Source: an uncultured Bacilli bacterium
GTDB taxonomy: Bacteria > Bacillota_I > Bacilli_A > RF39 > UBA660
DNA length: 9,398 nt
Assembly (NCBI GenBank): GCA_947589375.1
Contig: CANQAO010000042.1
Coordinates: 1 to 9,398 of the forward strand
Direction of reading: 5' to 3'
Shown here: positions 1 through 5,869 of the stretch, in pieces
Layout of the letters: each line of letters starts with the position of its first letter
How positions within the stretch are numbered: position 1 is the first letter of the stretch
Position numbers and translations under genes: made by a program
The notes under the pieces: generated by a model
The model's input: the letters and a program-made list of their open reading frames with translations, nothing else
Database searches by the model: none
What the model was told of the DNA's origin: nothing

Positions 1-84
1 TGTTTGAAAATCTGTCCTAACTAATTATGAATTGACTTTTTGCTCAGTTTTCAAAGATCATTCTTACCACAAAAAACTTGCGGT
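1..84 (-). other. Leader of a probable rRNA operon (boxA-like), gene off the left edge
   Basis: Read on the minus strand, 60 to 44 gives TGATCTTTGAAAACTGA. This closely resembles the boxA/antitermination and processing motif found just upstream of 16S rRNA (and in 16S-23S spacers) in Bacilli. Two strong promoters lie directly upstream, so this looks like the head of the operon and 16S rRNA is the likely next gene. The 8-base TTTGAAAA-type arm at 48-55 is complementary to 3-10, which could form the base of a processing stem. No mature rRNA sequence is inside the window, so the identity of the downstream gene is inferred; a tRNA cluster is the alternative. Confidence 0.6.
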
Positions 85-90
85 AACTCT

Positions 91-119
91 AATATATCAA
101 ATGTAATTCTTTTAGTCAA
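91..119 (-). promoter_or_regulatory. Downstream promoter (P2) of the tandem pair toward the left edge
   Basis: On the minus strand the -35 TTGACT is at 119-114 and the -10 TATATT at 96-91, with a 17-base spacer. A TG one base before the -10 makes it an extended -10 element. An A-tract (AAAAAAAGTA) sits immediately upstream of the -35, as in UP elements of stable-RNA promoters. Transcription should start near position 84, just ahead of the boxA-like leader. No gene lies between this promoter and the window edge. Confidence 0.72.
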
Positions 120-193
120 TACTTTTTTTATCTTTTTTTTAAATATTGACAAATGTCGACTTTATAAGCCATTTCCTCAAAAATTACTCGTCT

Positions 194-222
194 AATATAT
201 CAGATTTTTTCGGTTAAGTCAA
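194..222 (-). promoter_or_regulatory. Upstream promoter (P1) of the tandem pair toward the left edge
   Basis: On the minus strand the -35 TTGACT is at 222-217 and the -10 TATATT at 199-194, again with exactly 17 bases between. It has the same extended -10 TG, the same AGA after the -10, and the same A7-GTn upstream tract as the copy about 100 bases downstream. Two near-identical strong promoters in tandem are typical of rRNA operons in Bacilli. The predicted start is near 187. Confidence 0.72.
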
Positions 223-279
223 CACTTTTTTTCATTTTTTTTGATTTTTCGAAATTTTGTCAAAATAACCATTTTAAGC

Positions 280-315
280 GAAAGAAAAAAGTTAATTTTT
301 TATAACTTTTCTTTC
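280..315. terminator. AT-rich hairpin, probable terminator after the DUF402 gene
   Basis: The arms 280-294 and 303-315 are complementary apart from two extra A bases on one side (core AAGTTA/TAACTT extended by GAAAG/CTTTC), with an 8-base loop. Read on the minus strand, the stem runs into a T-rich stretch. It lies between the end of the DUF402 gene and the strong leftward promoters, where a terminator is expected. The stem is nearly all A-T, so the call is moderate. Confidence 0.4.
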
Positions 316-349
316 TATATAATATATGCGGTGTATTTACTTTTAATTA

Positions 350-886
350 CTATTTTTTTGTTTTTAACGATTGATATAAATCTTCATAGCGTAAATTAAT
401 CTCTTGTTCAAACATCGACGCATGTTTTTGATAATCTACGATAAGTTCGGAAAGCGCACTATTAATCACCATATCAAGTTCATCTGAATAATGCATTTTC
501 TTTTTATGATATTTATATTCTTGCTTATCCAAAATTTTAAAACTGCCATTTGGAAAAATACGTAAATCTAAATCATAGTCGATATACTTAATGGTCCCTT
601 CTTCAATGATAAATGGTGTGGCGATATTGCAATAATAGGTTATGCCTTCTTTTTTAAGTTGCACGATAATATTATACCATTTGTTTTTAAAGAAATACAT
701 AATCGCTGGTTCTTTTGTGCGCCAAGTATTACCTTGCGCTTCGGTCACTAAAGTTTTTTCATTACCAAAGACAATATAATCTTTTTTCACATCTAAAACT
801 ATCGCTTCATCCCAGCACCGATGAATTTTACCATCGTGTTTATAACATTGGATTTGCAGTCTATCCCCAATTTGTAATTTTTCCAT
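350..886 (-). CDS. DUF402 nucleoside tri-/diphosphate phosphatase (YgaC/Ntdp-like)
   Basis: This 178-residue protein matches the DUF402 family of Bacilli, typified by B. subtilis YgaC and the staphylococcal Ntdp enzyme, which hydrolyse nucleoside tri- and diphosphates in a divalent-metal-dependent way. Visible family signatures are YKHDGKIHRCWDE (15-27), RTKEPAIMYF (56-65), YYCNIATP (84-91), YIDYDLDLR (101-109) and DKQEY (120-124); the conserved acidic residues of the last two motifs are the likely metal ligands. Length is normal for the family. I chose the ATG at 886 over an in-frame GTG at 895: it gives the same N-terminal length as my recollection of YgaC (14 residues before the conserved YKH), and the GTG would sit almost on the predicted transcription start. 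The protein is presumably cytoplasmic, with no signal peptide. It appears to be transcribed alone from its own promoter. Confidence 0.9.
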   Translation of the reverse strand: MEKLQIGDRLQIQCYKHDGKIHRCWDEAIVLDVKKDYIVFGNEKTLVTEAQGNTWRTKEPAIMYFFKNKWYNIIVQLKKEGITYYCNIATPFIIEEGTIKYIDYDLDLRIFPNGSFKILDKQEYKYHKKKMHYSDELDMVINSALSELIVDYQKHASMFEQEINLRYEDLYQSLKTKK

Positions 887-907
887 TTTTCCCACATCCT
901 ATACCTT

Positions 908-936
908 ATTATACCTTATTTTATTAATAAAATAAA
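908..936 (-). promoter_or_regulatory. Probable promoter of the DUF402 gene
   Basis: On the minus strand there is a consensus -10 TATAAT at 913-908 with a weak -35 TTTATT 17 bases upstream. It predicts a short leader of about 15 bases before the ATG at 886. The -10 lies in a tandem direct repeat of ATACCTTATT (901-910 and 911-920), next to a perfect 20-bp A-T palindrome at 916-935. The palindrome could also serve as a weak terminator for the protease gene upstream. Confidence 0.5.
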
Positions 937-976
937 GTGGGGTTTTAGCTAAGCTTACTATCCTAATTATATATAG

Positions 977-2305
977 CTATTTGGAAAGCTTAGTCAAAGC
1001 AGTTTGTAATTGATTATCGTGATTATCATCGGGATTATTCATATACTCATCCGATAATTTTACTTCGATATCAGGTTCAAGACCTTTTTTATCAAGCCAT
1101 TTACCTTTGGAAGTTAACCAATTTTTCGTTGTTATTTTAAATTTATCACCATCTGTTAAATCCTGAAGTTCCTGCACCGTTCCTTTACCAAAAGTCTTTT
1201 CCCCAATGATTAACGCATCTAACTGCTCACTTAAAGCTGAGGCCACCACTTCAGAAGCGGAAGCACTATTGCCATTTACTAAAATAGCAATATCCATATT
1301 CATGGTTTTAGAACCTCTAGAATAATGTTTGGTAATTTTTTCGCCTTTTTGAATTTGATAAATAGGATGACTAGAATCTAAAAATTGCGATAAGATATTT
1401 TCCGCTGCAGCTAAATAACCACCAGAATTGAAACGCAAATCAATTATTAAAGCATCAATATTCGTTTTTTGTAATTTAGTAAGTTGTTCTTTAAATTGTT
1501 TGCCGGTATTACTAGCAAAAATACTGATATATAAATAACCGATCTTTTTATTATCTTTATTAAAGGTTTTAGCCGATACCGATTTTAAATTAATTTCACC
1601 AATATTAAGTTTAACCATATGTAACTCGCCACTACGTCTATAAGTAAGATTAATGGTTTTACTTTTACTTTTTTCTACTTTACTGACAAATTTATCAATG
1701 TTCATTTTGGCAATGTCTTCATTATTATATTTAACAATCACATCACCAGTTTTTAAACCTTGTTTAGCCGCAGGACTATTATCTAAAACCCGGTTAATTT
1801 CAATTTCCCCTTCGTCGTTATTGAAAATTTCGATGCCCACACCGACATAACTACCTTGTAAATTAATATTGAAATTTTTAGCATTATTTTTATCTAAAAA
1901 AATGGAATTGTCATCAAGTTCACCAAGCATACCTTGTAAAGCCGCTTCTAATAATTTTTTCTTATCAATCTTACCATTATAATTATCAATTATATATTGG
2001 TAATCATTAATGAAGTTTTGTAATTCACTTTCCACTTTTTCCCCGCGGCTATTAAAAAGTTTCGCCCCAAAAAAAGAACCAAAAATTAAACTAATTAAAA
2101 TAGTAATAAGCATTAAAATAACTACTTCGCTAGTTTTAAAAGTTGGTTTAGTTTTTTTAGGCTGTTTTTGCGGTTTAGGCTTATCATCTTTATTTACTTT
2201 AGGTTCTTTTGCTTGAGGTTTATCTTTTACATCATCACTAGAACCCATATATAAAGATAATTTTTTTAGTTTTTCCATTGTTTCTAATTCTGTTTTTTTC
2301 GTCAT
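977..2305 (-). CDS. S41 family C-terminal processing peptidase (CtpA/CtpB-like), membrane-anchored
   Basis: A 442-residue serine protease that cleaves proteins near their C-termini outside the cytoplasmic membrane. In order: a cytoplasmic N-terminus of about 57 residues rich in Lys, Pro and Asp; one transmembrane helix (about 60-82); a helical linker; a PDZ domain (about 148-235, with GVGIEI and SPAAKQGLKTGDVI); and the S41 catalytic domain. The catalytic serine is S349 in NGNSASASE, the lysine K374 in TFGKGTVQ and the glutamine Q378. The 25-residue Ser-Lys and 4-residue Lys-Gln spacings match B. subtilis CtpB (Ser309/Lys334/Gln338), so the enzyme looks active. The start at 2305 is supported by GAAGGA nine bases upstream; an in-frame extension to 2377 lacks such a site. 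The C-terminal peptidoglycan-binding domain found in some relatives is absent; the protein ends about 60 residues after the catalytic core. In B. subtilis CtpB acts in sporulation signalling, but the substrate here is unknown. Confidence 0.92.
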   Translation of the reverse strand: MTKKTELETMEKLKKLSLYMGSSDDVKDKPQAKEPKVNKDDKPKPQKQPKKTKPTFKTSEVVILMLITILISLIFGSFFGAKLFNSRGEKVESELQNFINDYQYIIDNYNGKIDKKKLLEAALQGMLGELDDNSIFLDKNNAKNFNINLQGSYVGVGIEIFNNDEGEIEINRVLDNSPAAKQGLKTGDVIVKYNNEDIAKMNIDKFVSKVEKSKSKTINLTYRRSGELHMVKLNIGEINLKSVSAKTFNKDNKKIGYLYISIFASNTGKQFKEQLTKLQKTNIDALIIDLRFNSGGYLAAAENILSQFLDSSHPIYQIQKGEKITKHYSRGSKTMNMDIAILVNGNSASASEVVASALSEQLDALIIGEKTFGKGTVQELQDLTDGDKFKITTKNWLTSKGKWLDKKGLEPDIEVKLSDEYMNNPDDNHDNQLQTALTKLSK

Positions 2306-2386
2306 GTTATCAAATCCTTCTTTATATAGTATATCACGTATAATACTGATTAGTAAATGGGTGAAGTTGCAAATCATTTATTTACT

Positions 2387-2416
2387 AGTATAATATTATT
2401 CCTCTTTTTAGAGTAA
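2387..2416 (-). promoter_or_regulatory. Candidate promoter of the S41 peptidase gene
   Basis: On the minus strand a -10 TATACT (2392-2387) lies 18 bases after TTACTC (2416-2411). This would give a leader of about 75 bases. Other -10-like hexamers occur nearer the gene (for example TATACT at 2333-2328, which would place the start on top of the ribosome-binding site), so this choice is tentative. Confidence 0.3.
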
Positions 2417-2440
2417 AATTTATGCGACCCGAGTTTAGGC

Positions 2441-2471
2441 AAACTAAAACAAGATACCAAAGTATCCTGTT
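2441..2471 (-). terminator. Intrinsic terminator of the thioredoxin-like gene
   Basis: The arms at 2448-2457 and 2462-2471 form a 10-bp stem (one G-U pair in RNA) with a 4-base loop. On the minus strand the stem runs into a short T-rich tail. It overlaps the stop codon at 2471 and separates this gene from the S41 peptidase gene downstream. Confidence 0.7.
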
Positions 2472-3037
2472 TAAGCCAAATCGTCTAAAGCTTTTTTAAT
2501 TGTCTCATGTTCATCATAAGTAGCCGCAATTTTACCATCTTTTACTTTGACTAACGTCGTTCCTATAACGACAAATTTACTTAAATCTTCACTATAATTT
2601 TTTTCTTTACCTAAATAATCCTTATTAAAAGAATCAGTTAAATTAGCTTTGTAAATACTTGGTGCATCTTCACTAGATTTGATAGTTGTAATAATAGCCT
2701 CATATTCGGCTAAACGATTATCGTCAGCTTTTTCAATTAAGACATAATAGGTGCCTTTATAATTAAGCATTGAACCAATCATAATGTTTTCATATTGAAT
2801 GTCGGCTGTTTGAGTAAGGCCATTTTCTTCTTTTTGTTTATCTATAATTTCAGAGCTTTTATCATTAACGATTAACGTAATTCCATAAAAGATGACCATG
2901 ACTCCTGTTACAATCAAAACAATTTTTAAAAGTTTAATCGCTTCATTTTTAGGATTGGTGTTAGCTTCATAAATTTCTGGCTTTGTGGGAGTGTTTTTCG
3001 GCGTTTTCCCTTTATTAGTCTTTTTTTCATTTTTCAT
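2471..3037 (-). CDS. Single-pass membrane protein with a possible CXXC-less thioredoxin-like domain
   Basis: I do not recognise a named family for this 188-residue protein. It has a Lys/Asn/Thr/Pro-rich cytoplasmic N-terminus (1-34), one transmembrane helix (about 35-57), a short linker, and an outside domain (about 78-188). That domain has a thioredoxin-like order of elements: a strand GTYYVLIEK (95-103), a helix around 108-121, a strand SIYKANL (127-133), then VVIGTTLVKVKDGKI (156-170), which lines up with the cis-Pro strand region of thioredoxin (typically PTLLLFKNG), and a closing helix. There is no CXXC and Thr replaces the cis-Pro, so any thioredoxin-fold domain would not be redox active. 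The fold is inference; an unrelated alpha/beta domain is possible. The ATG at 3037 is preferred over a GTG at 3046 because AGGTGA lies five bases upstream of the ATG, the same arrangement as in the UPF0316 gene. Confidence 0.75.
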   Translation of the reverse strand: MKNEKKTNKGKTPKNTPTKPEIYEANTNPKNEAIKLLKIVLIVTGVMVIFYGITLIVNDKSSEIIDKQKEENGLTQTADIQYENIMIGSMLNYKGTYYVLIEKADDNRLAEYEAIITTIKSSEDAPSIYKANLTDSFNKDYLGKEKNYSEDLSKFVVIGTTLVKVKDGKIAATYDEHETIKKALDDLA

Positions 3038-3055
3038 TTCAATCACCTAGCTACC

Positions 3056-3084
3056 ATTATAGCACACTTCTTTATTTTTTTAAA
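3056..3084 (-). promoter_or_regulatory. Probable promoter of the thioredoxin-like membrane protein gene
   Basis: On the minus strand a consensus -10 TATAAT (3061-3056) lies 17 bases after TTTAAA (3084-3079). It sits in the 50-base gap behind the lipoprotein gene, with no clear terminator in between. Read-through from the lipoprotein gene could therefore add to expression. Confidence 0.5.
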
Positions 3085-3087
3085 GCT

Positions 3088-4080
3088 CTATTTACTAACT
3101 GGCATGGTTGAAACGGAATTGGCAACACTCATCAGTTCTGTTTGGCTCATATTATCAGCTACAACATAATATTCAATACCATTAGATACCCAGTTTATCA
3201 TATTATCTGAAACGGCGGCGACACTTGTCGCTAACTGGAAGGGATCACCATATACGGAAACAATGGCTAGTTCATCAGCTGGCGCTGCCGTTTGTTCAAC
3301 AAACATAAATGGATTGTCACCTTCATAGGTCATAATAACTCTTTGACCTTCAGCTAAATCAACGGTGTCCTTACTAGCTAAAGTCGTGTTCTCAGGTACG
3401 TACATTGGATAAGTATCACCCTCGATTTTACTTACAGTTTCAGTTTCTGATTCGGTCTTCGCAGTTTTCATGTTATTTTCAAGTTCAAAATATTTGTTTT
3501 TAAATTTAGCGTCATAAGTTACTTTTTTAAAAGTCATTTTGATTAAAACATCGTTATCTTTATTCATGACTTCGACTTTTTTCGGGGTGAGTTTTTTATC
3601 TAAATATATTTTTTGTTTCACTAAATCACTATTATTGGGATAATTAACTTTGGTTGTATAAACATAATAATCTTTAAGTGTTTTAAATTCTTTTTTATTA
3701 TCATTTTGAATATCGCTTAAAAGCGTTTGCAGTAAATATGTCTGCGAGTTGTTATAAGGCCAATCACTTTGAAATTTAAAACTTTTATTAAGTGATGGCG
3801 TAAGCACATAGACACCATCTTCGTTTTTAAGAATTATCTGTTCATGATTATTGGTTTGATTTTTAAGGGATACCCTAAAATTATCATCTTTCGCATAGGC
3901 AGCTTCGACATTATATTTATAAGTGTCATCGTTATTGCTGATCTCGAGTTCGCCTGTTAATTTATAACCTTTAGTATTATTGATCTTTTTAGCTAAATCG
4001 CTAGCTGCTTCCTTACTATTATAACTTCCACACCCCACTAATAAAAAACACACGCATAGCATTAACAAAAATTTTTTCAT
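3088..4080 (-). CDS. LolA-like lipoprotein with C-terminal DUF4367-like domain
   Basis: A 330-residue exported lipoprotein. The signal peptide ends in the lipobox LVGC with Cys17 as the predicted lipidation site, so it should be tethered to the outer face of the membrane. Residues about 25-205 resemble the LolA-like fold of Gram-positive lipoproteins (COG2834, which includes B. subtilis YdcC and the clostridial germination lipoprotein GerS): GVYVLTPSLNKSFKFQSDWP (89-108) followed by NNSQTYLLQ is a strong signature. A Thr/Glu/Ser-rich linker (206-220) leads to a DUF4367-like domain (about 224-326, with YPMYVP, SVYGDP, WVSNGIEYYV and a closing ANSV). The molecular role is not established; a lipid- or hydrophobic-ligand-binding role is suggested only by the fold. 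The ATG at 4080 follows GGTGG and starts directly at the charged end of the signal peptide; a TTG at 4098 would add six hydrophilic residues and is unlikely. Confidence 0.88.
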   Translation of the reverse strand: MKKFLLMLCVCFLLVGCGSYNSKEAASDLAKKINNTKGYKLTGELEISNNDDTYKYNVEAAYAKDDNFRVSLKNQTNNHEQIILKNEDGVYVLTPSLNKSFKFQSDWPYNNSQTYLLQTLLSDIQNDNKKEFKTLKDYYVYTTKVNYPNNSDLVKQKIYLDKKLTPKKVEVMNKDNDVLIKMTFKKVTYDAKFKNKYFELENNMKTAKTESETETVSKIEGDTYPMYVPENTTLASKDTVDLAEGQRVIMTYEGDNPFMFVEQTAAPADELAIVSVYGDPFQLATSVAAVSDNMINWVSNGIEYYVVADNMSQTELMSVANSVSTMPVSK

Positions 4081-4108
4081 TTTTCCACCATCTTTCAATT
4101 GTCATTTA

Positions 4109-4137
4109 ATTATATGGTCATTTTTCTTTAATATGAA
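4109..4137 (-). promoter_or_regulatory. Promoter of the LolA-like lipoprotein gene, in a divergent intergenic region
   Basis: On the minus strand -10 TATAAT (4114-4109) lies exactly 17 bases after -35 TTCATA (4137-4132), giving a leader of about 20 bases. The same 110-base gap must also drive the plus-strand DUF378 gene. There, TGAATA (4138-4143), 16 bases, then TAATAC (4160-4165) is a weaker plus-strand candidate whose -35 abuts this one, so the two polymerases could compete. Confidence 0.55.
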
Positions 4138-4192
4138 TGAATATTTTGTTTTTTTTCGTTAATACTAAAAATAAAATGGGAAGGAGAAGATT

Positions 4193-4387
4193 ATGGAAAC
4201 AATACAAAAAATTTGTTTAGTTGTGACCATTATTGGTGCGATTAATTGGGGATTAATTGGAATTCTCGATTTTAACCTTGTTGAAACCATTTTTGGTGAG
4301 GGTGGAATTGCTAGAATTATCTACTCTTTAGTAGGTATTACTGGGCTTATCAATATTGGTATTCTATTTAATCATTTAGAAAGCTAA
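4193..4387 (+). CDS. DUF378 small membrane protein (YuzA-like)
   Basis: This 64-residue protein has two transmembrane helices (about 6-25 and 39-58) joined by a short loop with an acidic residue and glycines (FGEGG, 34-38). The signature GAINWGLIGILDFNLVE (15-31) is diagnostic of the DUF378 family, whose B. subtilis member is YuzA. No biochemical function is known to me for the family. The start is clear: AAGGAG six bases before the ATG. It is a single-gene unit on the plus strand, divergent from the lipoprotein gene and convergent with the hexosaminidase gene, with which it shares a terminator. Confidence 0.93.
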   Translation: METIQKICLVVTIIGAINWGLIGILDFNLVETIFGEGGIARIIYSLVGITGLINIGILFNHLES

Positions 4388-4416
4388 AAATCCTTATCTT
4401 GTGACAAGGATTTTTT
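4386..4416. terminator. Shared bidirectional terminator between DUF378 and GH3 genes
   Basis: The arms AAAAATCCTT (4386-4395) and AAGGATTTTT (4406-4415) form a 10-bp stem around a 10-base loop. There is a T-run on each strand after the stem. It overlaps the DUF378 stop codon and lies about 10 bases beyond the stop codon of the convergent GH3 gene, so it can serve both. Confidence 0.85.
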
Positions 4417-4424
4417 CTTTAAAT

Positions 4425-5789
4425 TTATTTTGTCTCAAATAAGCCTTTATAATATTTCCAAGCTAAAACTCTTAAGGCCGCTTTATCGATTACTTTTTCA
4501 TCTAAAGTGCCATTATTTACGGCTTTAACCAGTTTATCAATACTGCCAGTAGAATCGGTAACAATTAATAGATCATTACCAGCTAATAAAGCTTTAACTA
4601 AAGCATCATCATCGGTAATCGCTTTCATCGATAAATCATCAGTCATGGCAATACCACTAAAGCCAACTTTACTACGTAATAAGTTATGAACACTAGCGGA
4701 TAAAGAAGCGGGATTTTTATCATCGACATTTTTAACAATATTATGGCTGACTAATACGGCTTCCGCGCCAGCATTCGTCCCGGCTATAAATGGTGGGAGA
4801 TTCTTACTGACAATGTCATCATAAGAAGTTTCATCGGTTGCTTGACCTTCATGGGTATCTTTATTGTTGCCATAACCTGGGAAATGTTTTAAAGTATATG
4901 AAACACCAGTTCCTTTACTTGCCGTTATAACCGTGCGGGCATATTCTGAAGTTACATCGGTGTTTTGACCTAAAGTCCGATTATATATGTAGGCAGCTGG
5001 ATCGGTAGCGACATCAACTACGGGCGCCAAATTGACATTAATGCCTAAATTGTGCAGAATTCGGCTCTTATCAATGGTATCGGTTTTAATCGCACTAAGT
5101 CCGCCAGCATCGTAAAGTTCTTTTGGTGATTTGAATTCATTACCGGTTAATTTTAAATTACTGCCAACTCTTACAACTTTACCGCCTTCTTCGTCAACGG
5201 CAATCAAAAGGGGAATTTTACTAACTCGTTGTAATGATTTTATATGATTAATTACTTGATCCGCGGTTTTACCTTCAAAGTCTCTTTTATAAAGAATGTA
5301 ACCACTATAGGGATTTTCATTTAGTAACGCGGCTTGCCCAGTCTCTGGAGCGCCAACTAAAAGTACTTGACCGACTTTTTCTTTTAAACTTAATTTGTCT
5401 AATAAATTTTTAGCTTGTTTATAAAAAGCACTAAAAACGCTTTTATCTTCCATCATATTTGTAACATCACTATCATCTAATTTCGCGCATTTTATAATAG
5501 AGGCTGTTTGCAGTTCAGTGTTTTTATCTAAATCACCCGTATAACTTAAAGTAAGTATTGTCCCCGCTTCTAAAACATCATCACTTTCAAAATCGTTAAA
5601 GGTATAAATAATATCATTGCGATCTTGAACGGTTAAAACTCCTTCCGAAGCGGCAATAACTGTCGCTGTCATTTCATTGGTAGGCACCTCTACATCTTCT
5701 AAGTTTTTATTGCGGCTAGCTATAAACCATATCACTAGCGCCAACACAATAATCGACACTATAATCCAAACAATCGTCTTTTTTTTCAT
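4425..5789 (-). CDS. Membrane-anchored glycoside hydrolase family 3 beta-N-acetylhexosaminidase (NagZ-like)
   Basis: A 454-residue enzyme expected to remove N-acetylglucosamine from muropeptides outside the membrane. In order: an N-terminal membrane anchor (about 5-24, no lipobox); a small beta-rich domain (about 38-103, starting TATVIAASEGVLTVQD) resembling OB- or SH3-like add-ons; then the GH3 TIM barrel (about 125-450). Family motifs include VDEEGGKVVR (198-207), NLAPVVDV (253-260) and KHFPGYGNNKDTHE (301-314), which has the Asp-His pair (D311, H313) that NagZ enzymes use as acid/base. GFSGIAMTDDLSM (376-388) carries the catalytic Asp nucleophile (D384 by analogy). The second C-terminal domain of B. 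subtilis NagZ (YbbD) is missing, so it is a one-barrel form. The ATG follows AAGGAGG by five bases. The beta-helix/TM gene lies upstream with a terminator between them, so independent transcription is likely, though I see no convincing promoter in the 80-base gap. Confidence 0.93.
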   Translation of the reverse strand: MKKKTIVWIIVSIIVLALVIWFIASRNKNLEDVEVPTNEMTATVIAASEGVLTVQDRNDIIYTFNDFESDDVLEAGTILTLSYTGDLDKNTELQTASIIKCAKLDDSDVTNMMEDKSVFSAFYKQAKNLLDKLSLKEKVGQVLLVGAPETGQAALLNENPYSGYILYKRDFEGKTADQVINHIKSLQRVSKIPLLIAVDEEGGKVVRVGSNLKLTGNEFKSPKELYDAGGLSAIKTDTIDKSRILHNLGINVNLAPVVDVATDPAAYIYNRTLGQNTDVTSEYARTVITASKGTGVSYTLKHFPGYGNNKDTHEGQATDETSYDDIVSKNLPPFIAGTNAGAEAVLVSHNIVKNVDDKNPASLSASVHNLLRSKVGFSGIAMTDDLSMKAITDDDALVKALLAGNDLLIVTDSTGSIDKLVKAVNNGTLDEKVIDKAALRVLAWKYYKGLFETK

Positions 5790-5841
5790 GATTTCCTCCT
5801 TAGTTAATGATATGTAGTTACAAGTTTTTATATGTTAGAAA

Positions 5842-5865
5842 AAAATTACGAAACTTCGTAATTTT
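5842..5865 (-). terminator. Intrinsic terminator of the beta-helix membrane protein gene
   Basis: The arms AAAATTACGAA (5842-5852) and TTCGTAATTTT (5855-5865) are perfectly complementary. On the minus strand the hairpin continues into seven T bases. It lies directly behind the stop codon at 5870. Confidence 0.85.
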
Positions 5866-5869
5866 GGGA

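Noticed and set aside
1..350. Part of a mature 16S or 23S rRNA gene at the left edge
   Set aside because: No conserved rRNA stretch is recognisable; the sequence is A-T-rich promoter and leader only.
715..927. Plus-strand open frame of 70 codons over the start of the DUF402 gene
   Set aside because: It lies antisense to a well-recognised protein family, has a composition expected from the opposite frame, and shows no ribosome-binding site.
1653..2216. Two plus-strand open frames of 65 and 68 codons inside the S41 peptidase gene
   Set aside because: Both are antisense to conserved PDZ or membrane-anchor coding sequence, and their hydrophobic look is the mirror of Lys/Asp/Asn-rich codons.
4507..4689. 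Plus-strand open frame of 60 codons inside the GH3 gene
   Set aside because: It is antisense to the catalytic barrel including the conserved Asp motif; no start signals are visible.
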